Part shown: piece by piece, positions 1 to 8,999 of the stretch
Layout of the letters: each line of letters starts with the position of its first letter
How positions within the stretch are numbered: position 1 is the first letter of the stretch
Source of the DNA: Hydra vulgaris
Taxonomy: Eukaryota > Cnidaria > Hydrozoa > Anthoathecata > Hydridae
Direction: 5' to 3'
Assembly (NCBI RefSeq): GCF_038396675.1
Contig: NC_088920.1
Span: forward strand, 24,757,001-24,821,000
DNA: 64,000 nt
The notes under the pieces: model-generated
What the model was told of the DNA's origin: nothing
Seen by the model: only the letters and a program-made list of their open reading frames with translations
Database searches by the model: none
Position numbers and translations under genes: made by a program

Positions 1-164
1 TTATAGAAAAAAATATTTTACAGGAAGTTATAAATTATTATAAAAAATTTTTATAAAAAATTTTTAAATACTATATTTATTTATATAGTATTTAATTATT
101 ATTATAGTATTTAAAATTTTTTTATAATAATTTATAACTTCCTGTAAAATATTTTTTTCTATAA
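1..164. repeat. inverted repeat of a Penelope-like 3' end
   Basis: The first 52 bases are the reverse complement of roughly bases 113-164, almost without mismatch, with a short AT-rich centre that itself contains a small hairpin. The right arm carries the motif acttcctgtaaaat, also found (as acttcctgtaattt) in the 3' untranslated part of the Penelope-like element ending near 1817. I infer that this is a foldback made from two opposed PLE 3' ends. The window starts inside it, so its outer limit is unknown. Confidence 0.7.
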
Positions 165-186
165 ATTGATTTTTTTTGAGATTTAG

Positions 187-241
187 TAACTCTTCCTGAT
201 GATCCAGCAATGGTGAAACTTCAAGTCGAAGATAAAAGTTA
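187..241 (+). ncRNA. hammerhead ribozyme motif 1 (type I, PLE-associated)
   Basis: The conserved core is readable in order: CTGATGA at 196-202, GAAA at 215-218 and a GTC cleavage triplet at 225-227. Stem I pairs CTTC (192-195) with GAAG (228-231), and an outer helix TAACT/AGTTA lies beyond an asymmetric internal loop, as is usual for type I hammerheads. Stem II is CCA/TGG around GCAA, but its first pair is a U-U mismatch, so activity may be reduced. Stem III is very short, as known for PLE hammerheads, which can work as dimers. Confidence 0.65.
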
Positions 242-259
242 GATAAGTGTTTTTTACTA

Positions 260-262
<3 letters not shown>

Positions 263-323
<61 letters not shown>

Positions 324-324
324 A
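263..324. repeat. (TA)n microsatellite
   Basis: A pure TA run lies exactly between two opposed PLE ends: the plus-strand end carrying hammerhead motif 1 and the inverted arm that begins near 325. Confidence 0.95.
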
Positions 325-706
325 AACAACTTTAAAAAGTATTCTACACAATAGAGTGCTCAATGTTCTTAAAAGAACAGAGCAATTATATTAGTAGTAG
401 AAAATCACTTAACAAAATTTTTTTCCATTTAACACTGTGTTTCATCAACAAAGATTCATCAGAAATGGATGATCAAATTAATAAAACTTCAATTTATACC
501 AAAAATTAAATTACAGGAAGTTGCAAATGTCTTAACTACTGTAAATTTTCACACATTTGTGGAATTTGCTGACACTATTATAAAAAGAATTCTTTAGAAA
601 TGATTACTTATGCTATTTTTTTTAAATGTTTTTTTTAAAAGGGTAGTTAATGTACATATAATTTGAACTCATTTATTTTTATAGTTTTTTAGGAGAAACT
701 TATTTT
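325..706 (-). repeat. PLE inverted arm (copy of the 3' end)
   Basis: This segment is the reverse complement of about 1436-1817, with few differences, and includes the last codons of the endonuclease ORF, the stop region and the 3' untranslated sequence. It forms the left half of a large inverted repeat around the PLE coding fragment. PLEs are known for complex terminal repeats (pLTRs) and for partial copies in inverted orientation. The arm carries its own minus-strand hammerhead motif. Confidence 0.85.
425..468 (-). ncRNA. hammerhead ribozyme motif 2 (minus strand)
   Basis: Read on the minus strand this 44-nt segment is identical to motif 3 at 1671-1714: 6-bp stem I, CTGATGA, a 3-bp stem II with six-base loop, GAAA, short stem III, then a GTT cleavage triplet. 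It sits in the inverted PLE arm, so transcripts in either direction across the element would contain one sense ribozyme. Confidence 0.85.
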
Positions 707-794
707 CAACTAGAATTTGACCCTGAAAATTATTATTAAGTTTTGAACTAAAATTTGACCCTGAAAAAAAGAATACAAAAAAACGAAATAGAAC

Positions 795-1470
795 TAGAAA
801 TGTAATTTGGTTCAACCCCCCATATAGCAAAAATGTTTCTACTAACATAGGAAAAGTGTTTTTAAAATTGGTCGATAAGCATTTCCCGCGATCTAATAAA
901 TTACATAAAATTTTTAATCGAAATACAATTAAAGTTAGCTACAGTTGCACAAAAAATATGGAAAGAATTATAAAAGGTCACAATAAGGCTTTGTTAAACA
1001 AAAAAGAAATCCTAAATGAAAAAGTACAAAAAATTGTAATTATCAACAAAAAATCAATTGTCCAATGAGTGCAAGTTGTTTATCAAAAAATGTGGTATAA
1101 AAATGTGTTGTTTCCTCTAAGAATGTACGTGATAAACAATATATTGGCATAACAGAGGGTGAATGGAAAAAACATTTTGCCAATCATAAGCAATCTTTCA
1201 AGAATAAAAAGTATTCAAGACACCATGCTGTCAAAATATATATGGGAATTAAAAGAAAAAAGTATTGATGATTTTATACTGAAATGGTCTATCCTTAAAA
1301 CAGCGCCTGCATATAACAATATTTCCAAAAAATGCATACTATGCCTACAAGAAAAATTTGAAATAATTACACATGCAAATCAAGAATGCTTATTAAACAA
1401 AAAATCGGAAATAATTTCTAAATGTAGGCACGAAAATAAGTTTCTCCTAAAAAACTATAAAAATAAATGA
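795..1470 (+). pseudogene. Penelope-like element ORF, C-terminal part with GIY-YIG endonuclease
   Basis: The translation holds the linker after the reverse transcriptase (FNPPYSKNV, then KVFLKLVDKHFPRSNKLHKI and FNRNTIKVSYSC), followed by the GIY-YIG nuclease segment (KQYIGITEGEWKK at about 1127-1165) and the C-terminal stretch ending KFLLKNYKNK. These are typical of endonuclease-positive PLEs, where RT and GIY-YIG nuclease act together in target-primed integration. The RT catalytic core is absent, so the copy is 5'-truncated. A stop at about 1066-1068 and frame changes at about 1075 and 1190 break the rest. The first reading frame with an ATG-like start (856-1068) is internal, so no true start is present. 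Confidence 0.88.
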
Positions 1471-1815
1471 GTTCAAATAATATTTACATTAACTACCCTT
1501 TTTAAATAAACATTTAAAAAAAATAGCATAAGTAATCATTTCTAAAGAATTCTTTTTATAATAGTGCCAGCAAACTCCACAAATGTGTGAAAATTTACAG
1601 TAGTTAAGACATTTGCAACTTCCTGTAATTTAATTTTTGGTATAAATTGAAGTTTTATTAATTTGATCGTCCATTTCTGATGAATCTTTGTTGATGAAAC
1701 ACAGTGTTAAATGGAAAAAATTTTTGTTAAGTGATTTTCAACTACTAATATAATTGCTCTGTTCTTTTAAGAACATTGAGCACTCTATTGTGTAGAATAC
1801 TTTTTAAAGTTTTTA

Positions 1816-1817
<2 letters not shown>
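1436..1817 (+). repeat. PLE 3' end / right inverted arm
   Basis: This is the right-hand partner of the inverted arm at 325-706. It begins inside the endonuclease ORF end, continues through the 3' untranslated region with a hammerhead motif, and stops where a (TA)n run begins. The two arms are nearly identical, pointing to a recent or gene-converted foldback. Confidence 0.85.
1671..1714 (+). ncRNA. hammerhead ribozyme motif 3 (type I)
   Basis: Every canonical part is present: stem I CCATTT (1671-1676) with AAATGG (1709-1714); CTGATGA 1677-1683; stem II ATC/GAT (1684-1686, 1693-1695) with a TTTGTT loop; GAAA 1696-1699; stem III A-U, C-G and A-U around a three-base loop; and cleavage triplet GTT at 1706-1708. 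Hammerheads with very short stem III are established components of PLE terminal repeats, where they may process co-transcripts. All core positions match consensus, so activity is plausible but untested. Confidence 0.9.
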
Positions 1818-1818
<1 letters not shown>

Positions 1819-1879
<61 letters not shown>

Positions 1880-1880
1880 T
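1819..1880. repeat. (TA)n microsatellite
   Basis: This TA run abuts the right PLE arm and mirrors the run at 263-324 that abuts the left arm. Confidence 0.95.
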
Positions 1881-1904
1881 ATAACTATATGATTTTAATT
1901 TTTT

Positions 1905-2165
1905 TTTTTTCGAGGGATGATCGGCACTTTTAAAGATTTTAATATCAAGTTGTTTCATGTGTAATGACATGTCTTTACACTTTCTAGTTTCGGGTGCCCG
2001 ACATGTTAGTGTATATTCTTTCAATGTTATTAAACTCTGTTTTATACTTTCGCCACCTTGTTCTCCATATAATCCAACCCCAAGTCCCGATTTGTTCAAA
2101 AAAACTCTATATGATCCTCTAACTTATGCATTTTTGAAGTTATTGATTCATTTGGCCAATTAGTT
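1905..2165 (-). pseudogene. C-terminal fragment of a transposase-like protein (GLYGEQGGES motif)
   Basis: The minus strand encodes a segment with GLGVGLYGEQGGESI and, further on, RKCKDMSLHMKQ. Glycine-rich segments of the form GLGxxGEQGxES are familiar from repetitive cnidarian proteins with an RNase H-like core, where the glutamate is a candidate catalytic residue. That role is inference. The fragment lies downstream, in the same orientation, of the exons at 2701-5211 and is probably the end of the same gene. A (TA)n run cuts off its C terminus. Confidence 0.5.
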
Positions 2166-2700
2166 CGAAAGAACGTCAATAGCTTATGAACCGCTGCTTC
2201 TAAAATAAAAAAAAATTAACTAATAAATGTATTTGTAAAAAAATCTCTATTCTTATCAGCAGGAGGCATGTCGACACTTAAGATGAAATCAAAGGCTAGC
2301 TAATGGTCTATTAAAGGGTTTTATTATATATAGTCTATAACCTTACCAAAACTCTATACTTTTTTATTGTTGAATATTTGGCACGAATTCATTTTTTTGT
2401 GACACTTTAAATAGTTCTGAAACAAAACGTTGAATTTTTTACATATGCCAATTGCCTCTATCTGAATTGGATGTTTAGGAATGTTTATGTTATTGAAAAC
2501 TGTTTGAGGAACTTAGTTGCATAACTTCATTAAGTTTTCAAACTAAAACAAAAAAATAATTTTCCAAAAAACAAATATATTAGACCAGATTAGGAGTGAT
2601 AACAAAAAGTTGTCAAAGTTCTATAAAGCTGCATAGAATACAGAAAAATAGATCACTTTTATTGCCTGAAAGAATAAATATATTTAAACAACAATGTTAC
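2166..2700. other. non-coding or decayed interval
   Basis: There is no convincing ORF. On the minus strand a splice-acceptor-like tract (tctgtattctatgcag) ends near 2628 and could open a short exon towards 2580. The rest is AT-rich and probably intronic to the minus-strand gene. Confidence 0.4.
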
Positions 2701-3213
2701 CAATAACATTTTATGAATACGATTTCCAATGAAGGAGAAACTATGATAAGCTTGACGTTGTACTCCACATGACTGCAAAACAGATTCAATTCTTTTTACA
2801 ATTGGACCGGTATCTTTATTTAACTCAACTTTAGAAAATTCTTCAATTTGTCTCTCCTTATAAAGTATAAATAATATAATTATTGATTCTGTTCTCTTTG
2901 ATTCTAACAGTGCAATTCTCTCTTTGTACATTACCTTTAAGTTTTCTGAGTTTTCAGGGTTATGAAATACTTCAAAAACACAATCATCTTGAATAAGAAG
3001 AATTTTGTTATTTATATCATTAATGGAATATTTTACCTGGAATATCTCTACCTGTTTCTCAAAATAATTATCATATTCACTTGAATCAAGACGTTTATCA
3101 TTGATTGCAAGAACTCCTGCTTGTTTGATATCGAAAAGATGAGATTCCTTCTCCAACAAGTTATAAAGTTTAGGAAATATACCTAATGTGATGTGGAGAG
3201 CTGGTATCGCTAT
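2701..3213 (-). CDS. large internal exon of an uncharacterised spliced TE-type gene
   Basis: The minus strand is open for about 170 codons. It starts at a good acceptor (ctttatag, just above 3213) with IAIPALHITLGIFPKLYNLL, and ends at a donor-like GTAAC near 2700 after SCGVQRQAYHSFSFIGNRIH. The VQRQAYHSxSFxGN element followed, in later exons, by the GEQGGES segment is familiar to me from repetitive cnidarian proteins, but I cannot name the superfamily. Charged residues dominate and no membrane segment is seen. It may be one of the main exons of a self-mobile element rather than a host gene. Confidence 0.5.
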
Positions 3214-3317
3214 CTATAAAGAGATTTATTATAATTGATATATAATACATAGTAATAATAAATAGTATATATATTAATAGTAATAATGCTTTGACATATG
3301 GCTAATTACTAAATATG

Positions 3318-3428
3318 GCTTATTGATTACATTATTGAACTTCTTTGTATTTTTATCGCTATCTCCATCATTTTTAAAGCGCTCTAAATCTGATTTCAAA
3401 GATTCAAGTGTTCTCAAAAGGATTGGCT
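3318..3428 (-). CDS. short exon of the same spliced gene
   Basis: The minus strand reads LLRTLESLKSDLERF and onward for about 34 residues ending NNVINK, a lysine/leucine-rich helix-like segment in the right place between the exons at 3767-3994 and 2701-3213. Splice sites here are less clear than for its neighbours. Confidence 0.4.
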
Positions 3429-3766
3429 GATTTCAATCTTCATGCTTAATTGCATTTTATCTTTTGTGATTTCACAAAATAGGTAGCCACGACGACTGTT
3501 AAATGATATTATTTTTAGATTTCTTATAAACACTTTGCATTTTGAATAGTTAACTCAATAAGTACTAAAATTATGGTCTAACCACTTGCCTCCTAAGATA
3601 CCGTAGACAGCACAAAGAAATTAAAATAGCCAAATATAAACACACATATGTTCTTTTCTTTAAAACAACAATGCTTTAAAATTAAATCAAAAACAAAAAA
3701 GATATCTCTACAAACATTTATTATTGTTATTATCCCAAACTAAATTTTAGAAACATTTTTTTTTAC

Positions 3767-3994
3767 CTCCATTTCATTGACTGAATCTGTCTTATTTCAT
3801 CTGTGTGCCTTGAAAGCCCAATTTTAAGGTTTGCCCGATAGTCTTTGACCTCAAATATATTAAAAATTGTTGTGTTATTCCTTGAATTAGGAAATACAAC
3901 ATTAGCTACTTGATAACACATTTTGAATGAACTACCTCCTATCTTAATATGTATTTCACAAGGAGTTATATTGTCATACATGAATTGATTATGC
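3767..3994 (-). CDS. internal exon of the same spliced gene
   Basis: The exon is bounded by an acceptor (ttattatag, above 3994) and a donor (GTAAAA, below 3767). It encodes HNQFMYDNITPCEIHIKI and then VANVVFPNSRNN, ending RQIQSMKW. The function is unknown. Clean splice signals at both ends and an uninterrupted frame make a real exon likely. Confidence 0.5.
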
Positions 3995-4383
3995 CTATAA
4001 TAATATAATTTGTAACAAAATTTTTATATTTAACCAAATGAATTTTTACAAACTTTAACATTTACATGTTAGCTTTATAACACAAATTATACTTTTAATT
4101 AACATAGAAGTTGTAATGACAACTGTGATTGACAGTCAAAAAATGATTGAATGTGGACATTCAGTTATTTTTTAGCATTAATTGGAATTTAAAATTGTGC
4201 ACTTAATTTAATGTCATTAATATTATTTACTTTTTTGGTATATCCGAAAATCGGGTAATTGATATAAAAACATAGTATTTATTGCAAATACAAATTATTT
4301 TTAACTAAAATTTAATATGAATGCAAATGTGGATTTTAATGATAAAGAATTATGTTTATAATTTTAGTTTTATTTGAACTTAC

Positions 4384-4547
4384 CTTTCTAATTTCATCCA
4401 GAATCTCGATTAAATGTGATGGTAAATCATTTATATATGCTGTTGGTGTTTGTCTTAAAACACCAAATAGCATATATAAATCAAAAGTGCCTTTTTTGTT
4501 TATAAATTCTACAAGAAATTCTTTATCTTCAACGATCAAATCGTTAC
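4384..4547 (-). CDS. internal exon of the same spliced gene
   Basis: The acceptor (ggtcag) lies just above 4547 and a strong donor (GTAAGT) just below 4384. The peptide begins NDLIVEDKEFLVEFINKK and includes LFGVLRQTPTAYINDLP. The frame is open throughout. No domain is recognised. Confidence 0.5.
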
Positions 4548-4821
4548 CTGACCAAAACTTTTAAACTTTTCGTTGATTTGAAAATTAAGGTAGTTTATCA
4601 TTTTTTGACTTAAAAAAACTTAAATTAGAAATAATTTTTTTGGTTTTTTTGATTTGTATATGTAGACAAAAAAAGTGTAAAAAAACAAAAAAATTTCTGC
4701 AAAACTAAAACTGCTTTTGTAATGCAAATATTAAAAAATGTAAAATTTTCAAACATGGACAACTGTACTGAAATATATAGTGTCGTATGCAAAAAGCAGT
4801 GTTAAAAAGTATATCATTAAC

Positions 4822-5211
4822 CTTATCATTTTTTTCATTTTTTCCCAAGGTGAACCACAGTCTGCCTTTAGTGATACAATGTCTTCTGACCCTATCTCAA
4901 CTTGAGAAATATTAGCTTTTTTTAGTATATCAACTTTGTCATTTTTATAAAAGAAATTGACCATAAGCGCTACTTGTTGCATTTTTGCTTTTTTTGTTGG
5001 TCTTTTGCATTTTATATTAGTAATTGATGTTAATATCAGTTGATGTTTTTTGACTAATATCAGTTGATGTTTTTTGGCTAATATCAATTGATGTTTTGTA
5101 GTTTTCATAGTCTGTTATAAACCAATTTTTTTTCAATATATGCAAAAATTTTGTTTGCGCTTGCTTCCCTAGGTGGTTGCTCATAAAAAAACGTATTGAA
5201 ATCTGACTCAC
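4822..5211 (-). CDS. 5' exon(s) of the same spliced gene, with peptide repeats
   Basis: The minus strand encodes a lysine-rich segment containing KCKRPTKKAKMQQVALMVNF and then QVEIGSEDIVSLKADCGSPW, preceded by repeats rich in ISQKTSTD. The most upstream ATG is at 5211. This part overlaps a dispersed repeat at 5140-5245, so the true 5' end is uncertain. Splice phase to the next exon could not be settled by eye. Confidence 0.4.
5030..5096. repeat. 24-bp minisatellite, about 3 copies
   Basis: The unit aatatcagttgatgtttttt plus four bases is repeated nearly three times in tandem. It encodes the ISQKTSTD-like peptide repeat on the minus strand. Confidence 0.75.
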
Positions 5212-5245
5212 TCTATCTAGATTGCTTTTCTGTTCTATTAAAGTT
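5140..5245. repeat. dispersed copy of part of the 15.8-19.4 kb tandem repeat
   Basis: The stretch containing gcttgcttccctaggtggtt and the following ctcac...tagattg closely matches segments in the tandem array near 15910-15985, 16265-16335 and 19385-19420. It is an isolated partial unit. Confidence 0.65.
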
Positions 5246-5341
5246 GGTGAAACAAAATTATTACGTATACGTGGTAAAAGTCACTTAGATAAACGTGATG
5301 AAAGTCACGCATTCATTTATGGTTTTTAATGACTATTGTAG
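5229..5341 (+). repeat. 113-bp direct repeat, left copy (possible LTR piece)
   Basis: This segment recurs at 9428-9540 in the same orientation with about ten differences (shared core attattacgtatacgtgg). The two copies flank the gypsy-like gag-protease-RT fragments, so they could be remnants of its LTRs. The left copy continues to a (TA)n run at 5438; the right copy ends abruptly. Confidence 0.6.
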
Positions 5342-5434
5342 TTTTATAATTGTCATAGGAATTATAACTTTGTATTTATATACGATTTTATGTAATAGAA
5401 GAGAGGTTGAAAAACAATCAGATAGTTGTTTTTA

Positions 5435-5437
<3 letters not shown>

Positions 5438-5489
<52 letters not shown>

Positions 5490-5490
5490 A
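5438..5490. repeat. (TA)n microsatellite
   Basis: An uninterrupted TA run with one tgta variant lies just upstream of the gag start codon at 5507. Confidence 0.9.
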
Positions 5491-5506
5491 ATAAACGAAT
5501 ACAAGA

Positions 5507-5920
5507 ATGCAACAAGCTATTTCGGCTATTATGCCACCAGTATTTGATGGCAACCATCAACGGTTTATCCGTCAACTGCGAACATATATTGCAGCAATGG
5601 ACATTGACCAAGCGAAGAGAAAAACGATAGCATTAACATGTTTGCCACCACAGATTTATTCTGCATTAGAAGATCTATGCTTGCCGGCATACCCAGAAGA
5701 CGATTCAGTGACTTACGAAGAGATCGAGGAAAACATTATGAAGTTTTATAAACCAAAGTCATCGTTAATACTACGCTTTGAATTTGGAACAATTAAAAAA
5801 GCAAGTAACGAGACTGTGACGAAATTTTCACGACGGATTGCAAGAGCTGCTGAAGGATGCAAATTTACGGATAGAGATGACAGGATGCGCGACCAATTTA
5901 TCACTGGCTTTAACTCTTTA
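5507..5920 (+). pseudogene. gag: gypsy-like gag, 5' part
   Basis: The ORF starts MQQAISAIMPPVFDGNHQRF and resembles gag of Ty3/gypsy-type retroelements (FDGN near the start, then KFYKPKSSLILRFEF and ETVTKFSRRIARAA). Gag forms the particle that packages retrotransposon RNA. The reading frame runs to GFNSL, where a piggyBac element begins at a TTAA site. The remainder of gag resumes at 8121. The ATG lies 17 bp after a (TA)n-rich leader. Confidence 0.8.
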
Positions 5921-5921
5921 A

Positions 5922-8116
5922 CAGTGGACGACGGTTATATCCGTCAAAGCTAAAGCAATACTTATATGTGAACGACGGATATAGCCGTCGCTGAATATGC
6001 TTTGTTTTGAAGACTTATATCTCAGGCAAAACTGAATGAAATTCAAAAGTTTTTTCAATAAGAGATTTAAAAAAGATTTTAACTTTCTGTTCTGTATTTT
6101 GTTTAAGTTTATTCTATCTCGCAAAGCATTATTTTTTCAATCAAAGTCAAAACTTTATTAAAAAATGGCGCAAGGAAAACAGCACGATGCTTCCAATTTA
6201 TTCTTCCAAAAACGAAATTTACTGCTGAAGAAGCTCTTCGTATTTTGTTGGAAAGTGACAACGAAGGTTCTTTTGAGTCCGAAGAAGAGTTTTCTAGCTC
6301 AAGTGAATCAGATTATTTGGAATCAGATAGTGATTCAGATATTGAAGCTCATGAACTGGTGGCGCATTTGAATGTCGATTGTAATGAAATGTCTTCAGCA
6401 GGTGTAGTTCAAACAAATAAACAAAAAAAGGTCGAAAATATGCAATATTCATGGTCTAATGATGAAATTTTAGGCTGCTGTGCCAATTATGAGTTTACTG
6501 ATACCCCAGGAGTACATCCTGACACAACCACTTTTGAACCACACCAACTATTTGAGTTCTTTGTAACCGATGAAATTTGTGATTACATAGTTGAACAAAC
6601 AAACTTGTATGCTTTGCAATCTCTAAAAGAGAAGCAGTTAAAGCCAAAATCTAGATTTAAAATGTGGACTCCAGTAACTAGGAATGACATACGTATATAT
6701 ATTGGTTTGATTCTGTATCGTGGTATTATTTGGAAACCAACATATGAGTTGTATCATACAACCAATGTGATATATGCTACACCAGTGGTGCGTAAAGTTA
6801 TCAAGTATGATTTAGACTTATTGATACATTTATTCACTTTGTTGATAATTCTAATTTAGAAGAAAGTGCTCTAAAGTGTACAAAAATAAAGCCTATTCAT
6901 GACTATCTATTCACACTTTTTCGTAAAGCTTATGTGCCTCAAAATATTGCAATTGATGAACCTTTACTTTTATGGAAAGGAAGGTTAAGCTGGAAACAGT
7001 ATATCCCAAGTAAACGAGCAAGATTTGGTTTAAAGTCATTCATTCTAGCTGAATCTAAAACAGGATATATTTGGAATGGTTTTTTATACACAGGGAAGGT
7101 GGATAAGATAAACACTGACAATTATAATTATATAGCTACAAGTATTGTTATGACACTTATGAATAATCTTTTAAACAAAGGTTATTGTGTATTTATTGAT
7201 AACTGGTACATCTGTTGAAGTTTGTCACAAACTTTTATTAAATAAAACTGATTGTGTTGGCACAGTAAGAAAAGACCGGAAAGGTCTGCCAACTGGATTA
7301 ATTTGCAAAAAATTACAACCAGATGAAAAGTTTGTTCAGTTTGAAAAAAGTACAGGTATTATGTGTACGAAATGGAGAGATAAAAAGGATATCTATTTAT
7401 TAAGCAATTGCATTAAAAATAGTATCATAGAAGTAACTAGATCTGGTAAACCAAGAATAATACCTGCTGTTGTTGATTTATATAACAAAAACATGGGCGG
7501 TGTCGATCAAGGTGACCAAATGTTAACCACTTATATTTCAGAACGTAAAAGGGTTAAGAAATGGTATAAAAAATAATTCATGCACCTAATAAACACATCT
7601 GTTCATAATGCTTACTGTATAGCTAAAAAGTTAGGATTTTCAAAAACATCAATTGTATTTCGCCAAAGGATTATCGATTACATATTTTCAACTTATGTTG
7701 ACCAAACGAAGAACTTAAAAGCTAGAGGTTGTTCTTCAGTTAATGCTAATCCAATGAGACTAGTTGAGAGACATTTTCCATCATTAATACCTCCTAATCC
7801 AATGAGGGCAACCCCATCTAGAAGATGTGCAGTATGTAGTGCTAACAAAATACGAGCTGACACTAGATACATGTGTATTGATTGTGATGTTGGTCTCTGT
7901 GTTAATTATTGTTTTAAACACTATCATACTTCTAGAGACTTAAAAATAAATGTTTTATAATACTTATTTATTTGAATATTGTATAAAATATGTTTCGTTT
8001 TCTTTTTTGTGACTTAATGTTACAAAAAAAAAAATTCTTTAAAACAACCATTAAAATCGGAATTTAAAAAAAGTACTCCACTAGGAAAGAGCCGCCGTGA
8101 AAAAAATATTCCACTG
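5922..8116 (+). mobile_element. piggyBac transposon, 2195 bp, nested in gypsy gag
   Basis: TTAA target duplications lie at 5918-5921 and 8117-8120. The termini match for CAGTGGA (5922 onward, and reverse-complemented at 8110-8116) and then diverge. Inside is a piggyBac-type transposase. The flanking gag reading frame is cut exactly at the TTAA, so the insertion point is secure. Confidence 0.88.
6165..7960 (+). pseudogene. piggyBac transposase, frameshifted
   Basis: The domains run in the usual order. An acidic, serine-rich N terminus (ESDYLESDSDSDIEAHE) is followed by the DDE_Tnp_1_7 core with RNDIRIYIGLILYRGI, then the three acidic sites in IDEPLLLWKG (about 6954), FIDNWY (about 7192) and GGVDQGDQM (about 7497). 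A cysteine-rich C-terminal finger follows (CAVCSANKIRADTRYMCIDC). Piggybac transposases excise precisely and reinsert at TTAA. Frame changes occur near 6245, 6840 and 7200, and a stop at 7574-7576 separates the C-terminal part, so this copy is inactive. Confidence 0.9.
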
Positions 8117-8120
8117 TTAA

Positions 8121-8457
8121 AGGGTTAACGATGGAGCTACGATCAAACGGCTATTATTGGAACCTGAAGAATTTACATTTGAAGGATGTTGAAGTTGCTG
8201 TTACTTTGGAACGAGTGACTCAAGAAGCCCGACAGTTGGATGGTTCCGATAAAGTGATGGTTTCAGCAATATCGCTACTTCCCCAAACAACTGCTTTTGC
8301 CGGAACAAATAAAATAACATGTTTTAATTGTGGGAAAGTTGAATATTATGCACGGGACTGCGAGGTAAAATGCAAGAACTGTTCACACAATCATCGAGTC
8401 AAAGACTGCATCAAACGATTGCAAGGTTTAAAAGGAAAAGGGAGAATTTGGAAATAA
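8121..8457 (+). pseudogene. gag: gypsy-like gag, 3' part with zinc knuckle
   Basis: This continues the gag interrupted at 5920: VAVTLERVTQEARQLD, then a CCHC-like knuckle (CFNCGKVEYYARDC, where the usual H is Y) and a second cysteine-rich repeat (CKNCSHNHRVKDC). The first knuckle has lost its histidine. A stop appears in the frame directly at the junction, so gag was already damaged or a small indel followed insertion. Confidence 0.75.
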
Positions 8458-8625
8458 TGGCATCCAGTGTTCTCCCTGAAACGGCGTTGCCATCATTAAA
8501 AGTTAAAACAAACGGAATGCTCCGAACAGCATTAATTGATTCTGGATGCTCAATTGCAGTGGTTCATGCTAAAAAAAACCGTCCTGCCAGAATGTTAGCA
8601 TGTGCCACGGCAAAATGTGGTGCAA
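8450..8625 (+). pseudogene. gypsy-like aspartic protease
   Basis: The translation contains LIDSGCSIAVVH, the DSG active-site signature of retroelement aspartic proteases, preceded by LPSLKVKTNGMLRTA. It is truncated after about 50 residues, where a long repeat tract begins. It overlaps the end of gag in another frame, as is usual for gag-pol. Confidence 0.7.
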
Positions 8626-8635
8626 GTTATATAAG

Positions 8636-8965
8636 AAGTAAAGAAAACGAAATAAACGAAAAGAACGAAATAAACGAAAAGAACGAAATAAACGAAAAGA
8701 ACGAAATAAACGAAAAGAACGAAATAAACGAAAAGAACGAAATAAACGAAAAGAACGAAATAAACGAAAAGAACGAAATAAACGAAAAGAACGAAATAAT
8801 TGAAAAGAACAAAATAAACGAAGAGAACGAAGAGAACGAAACAAACGAAGAGAACGAAACTAACGAAGAGAACGAAACAAACGAAGAGAACGAAACAAAC
8901 AAAAATAACGAAATTAACGTAGATAACGAAATAAACGAAGAAAAAGAAATAAGAAAAAATAACGA
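8636..8965 (+). repeat. 18-bp coding minisatellite (KNEINE)n
   Basis: The unit gaaataaacgaaaagaac is repeated about nine times with almost no variation, then continues as diverged units encoding EENETNE. It is in frame with the protease, and the frame stays open to 8997. All sites where gypsy protease-RT spacer should be are taken up by this expansion. Confidence 0.9.
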
Positions 8966-8999
8966 AATAAAACATCAGGATTTTATGGAACTGGAATAA

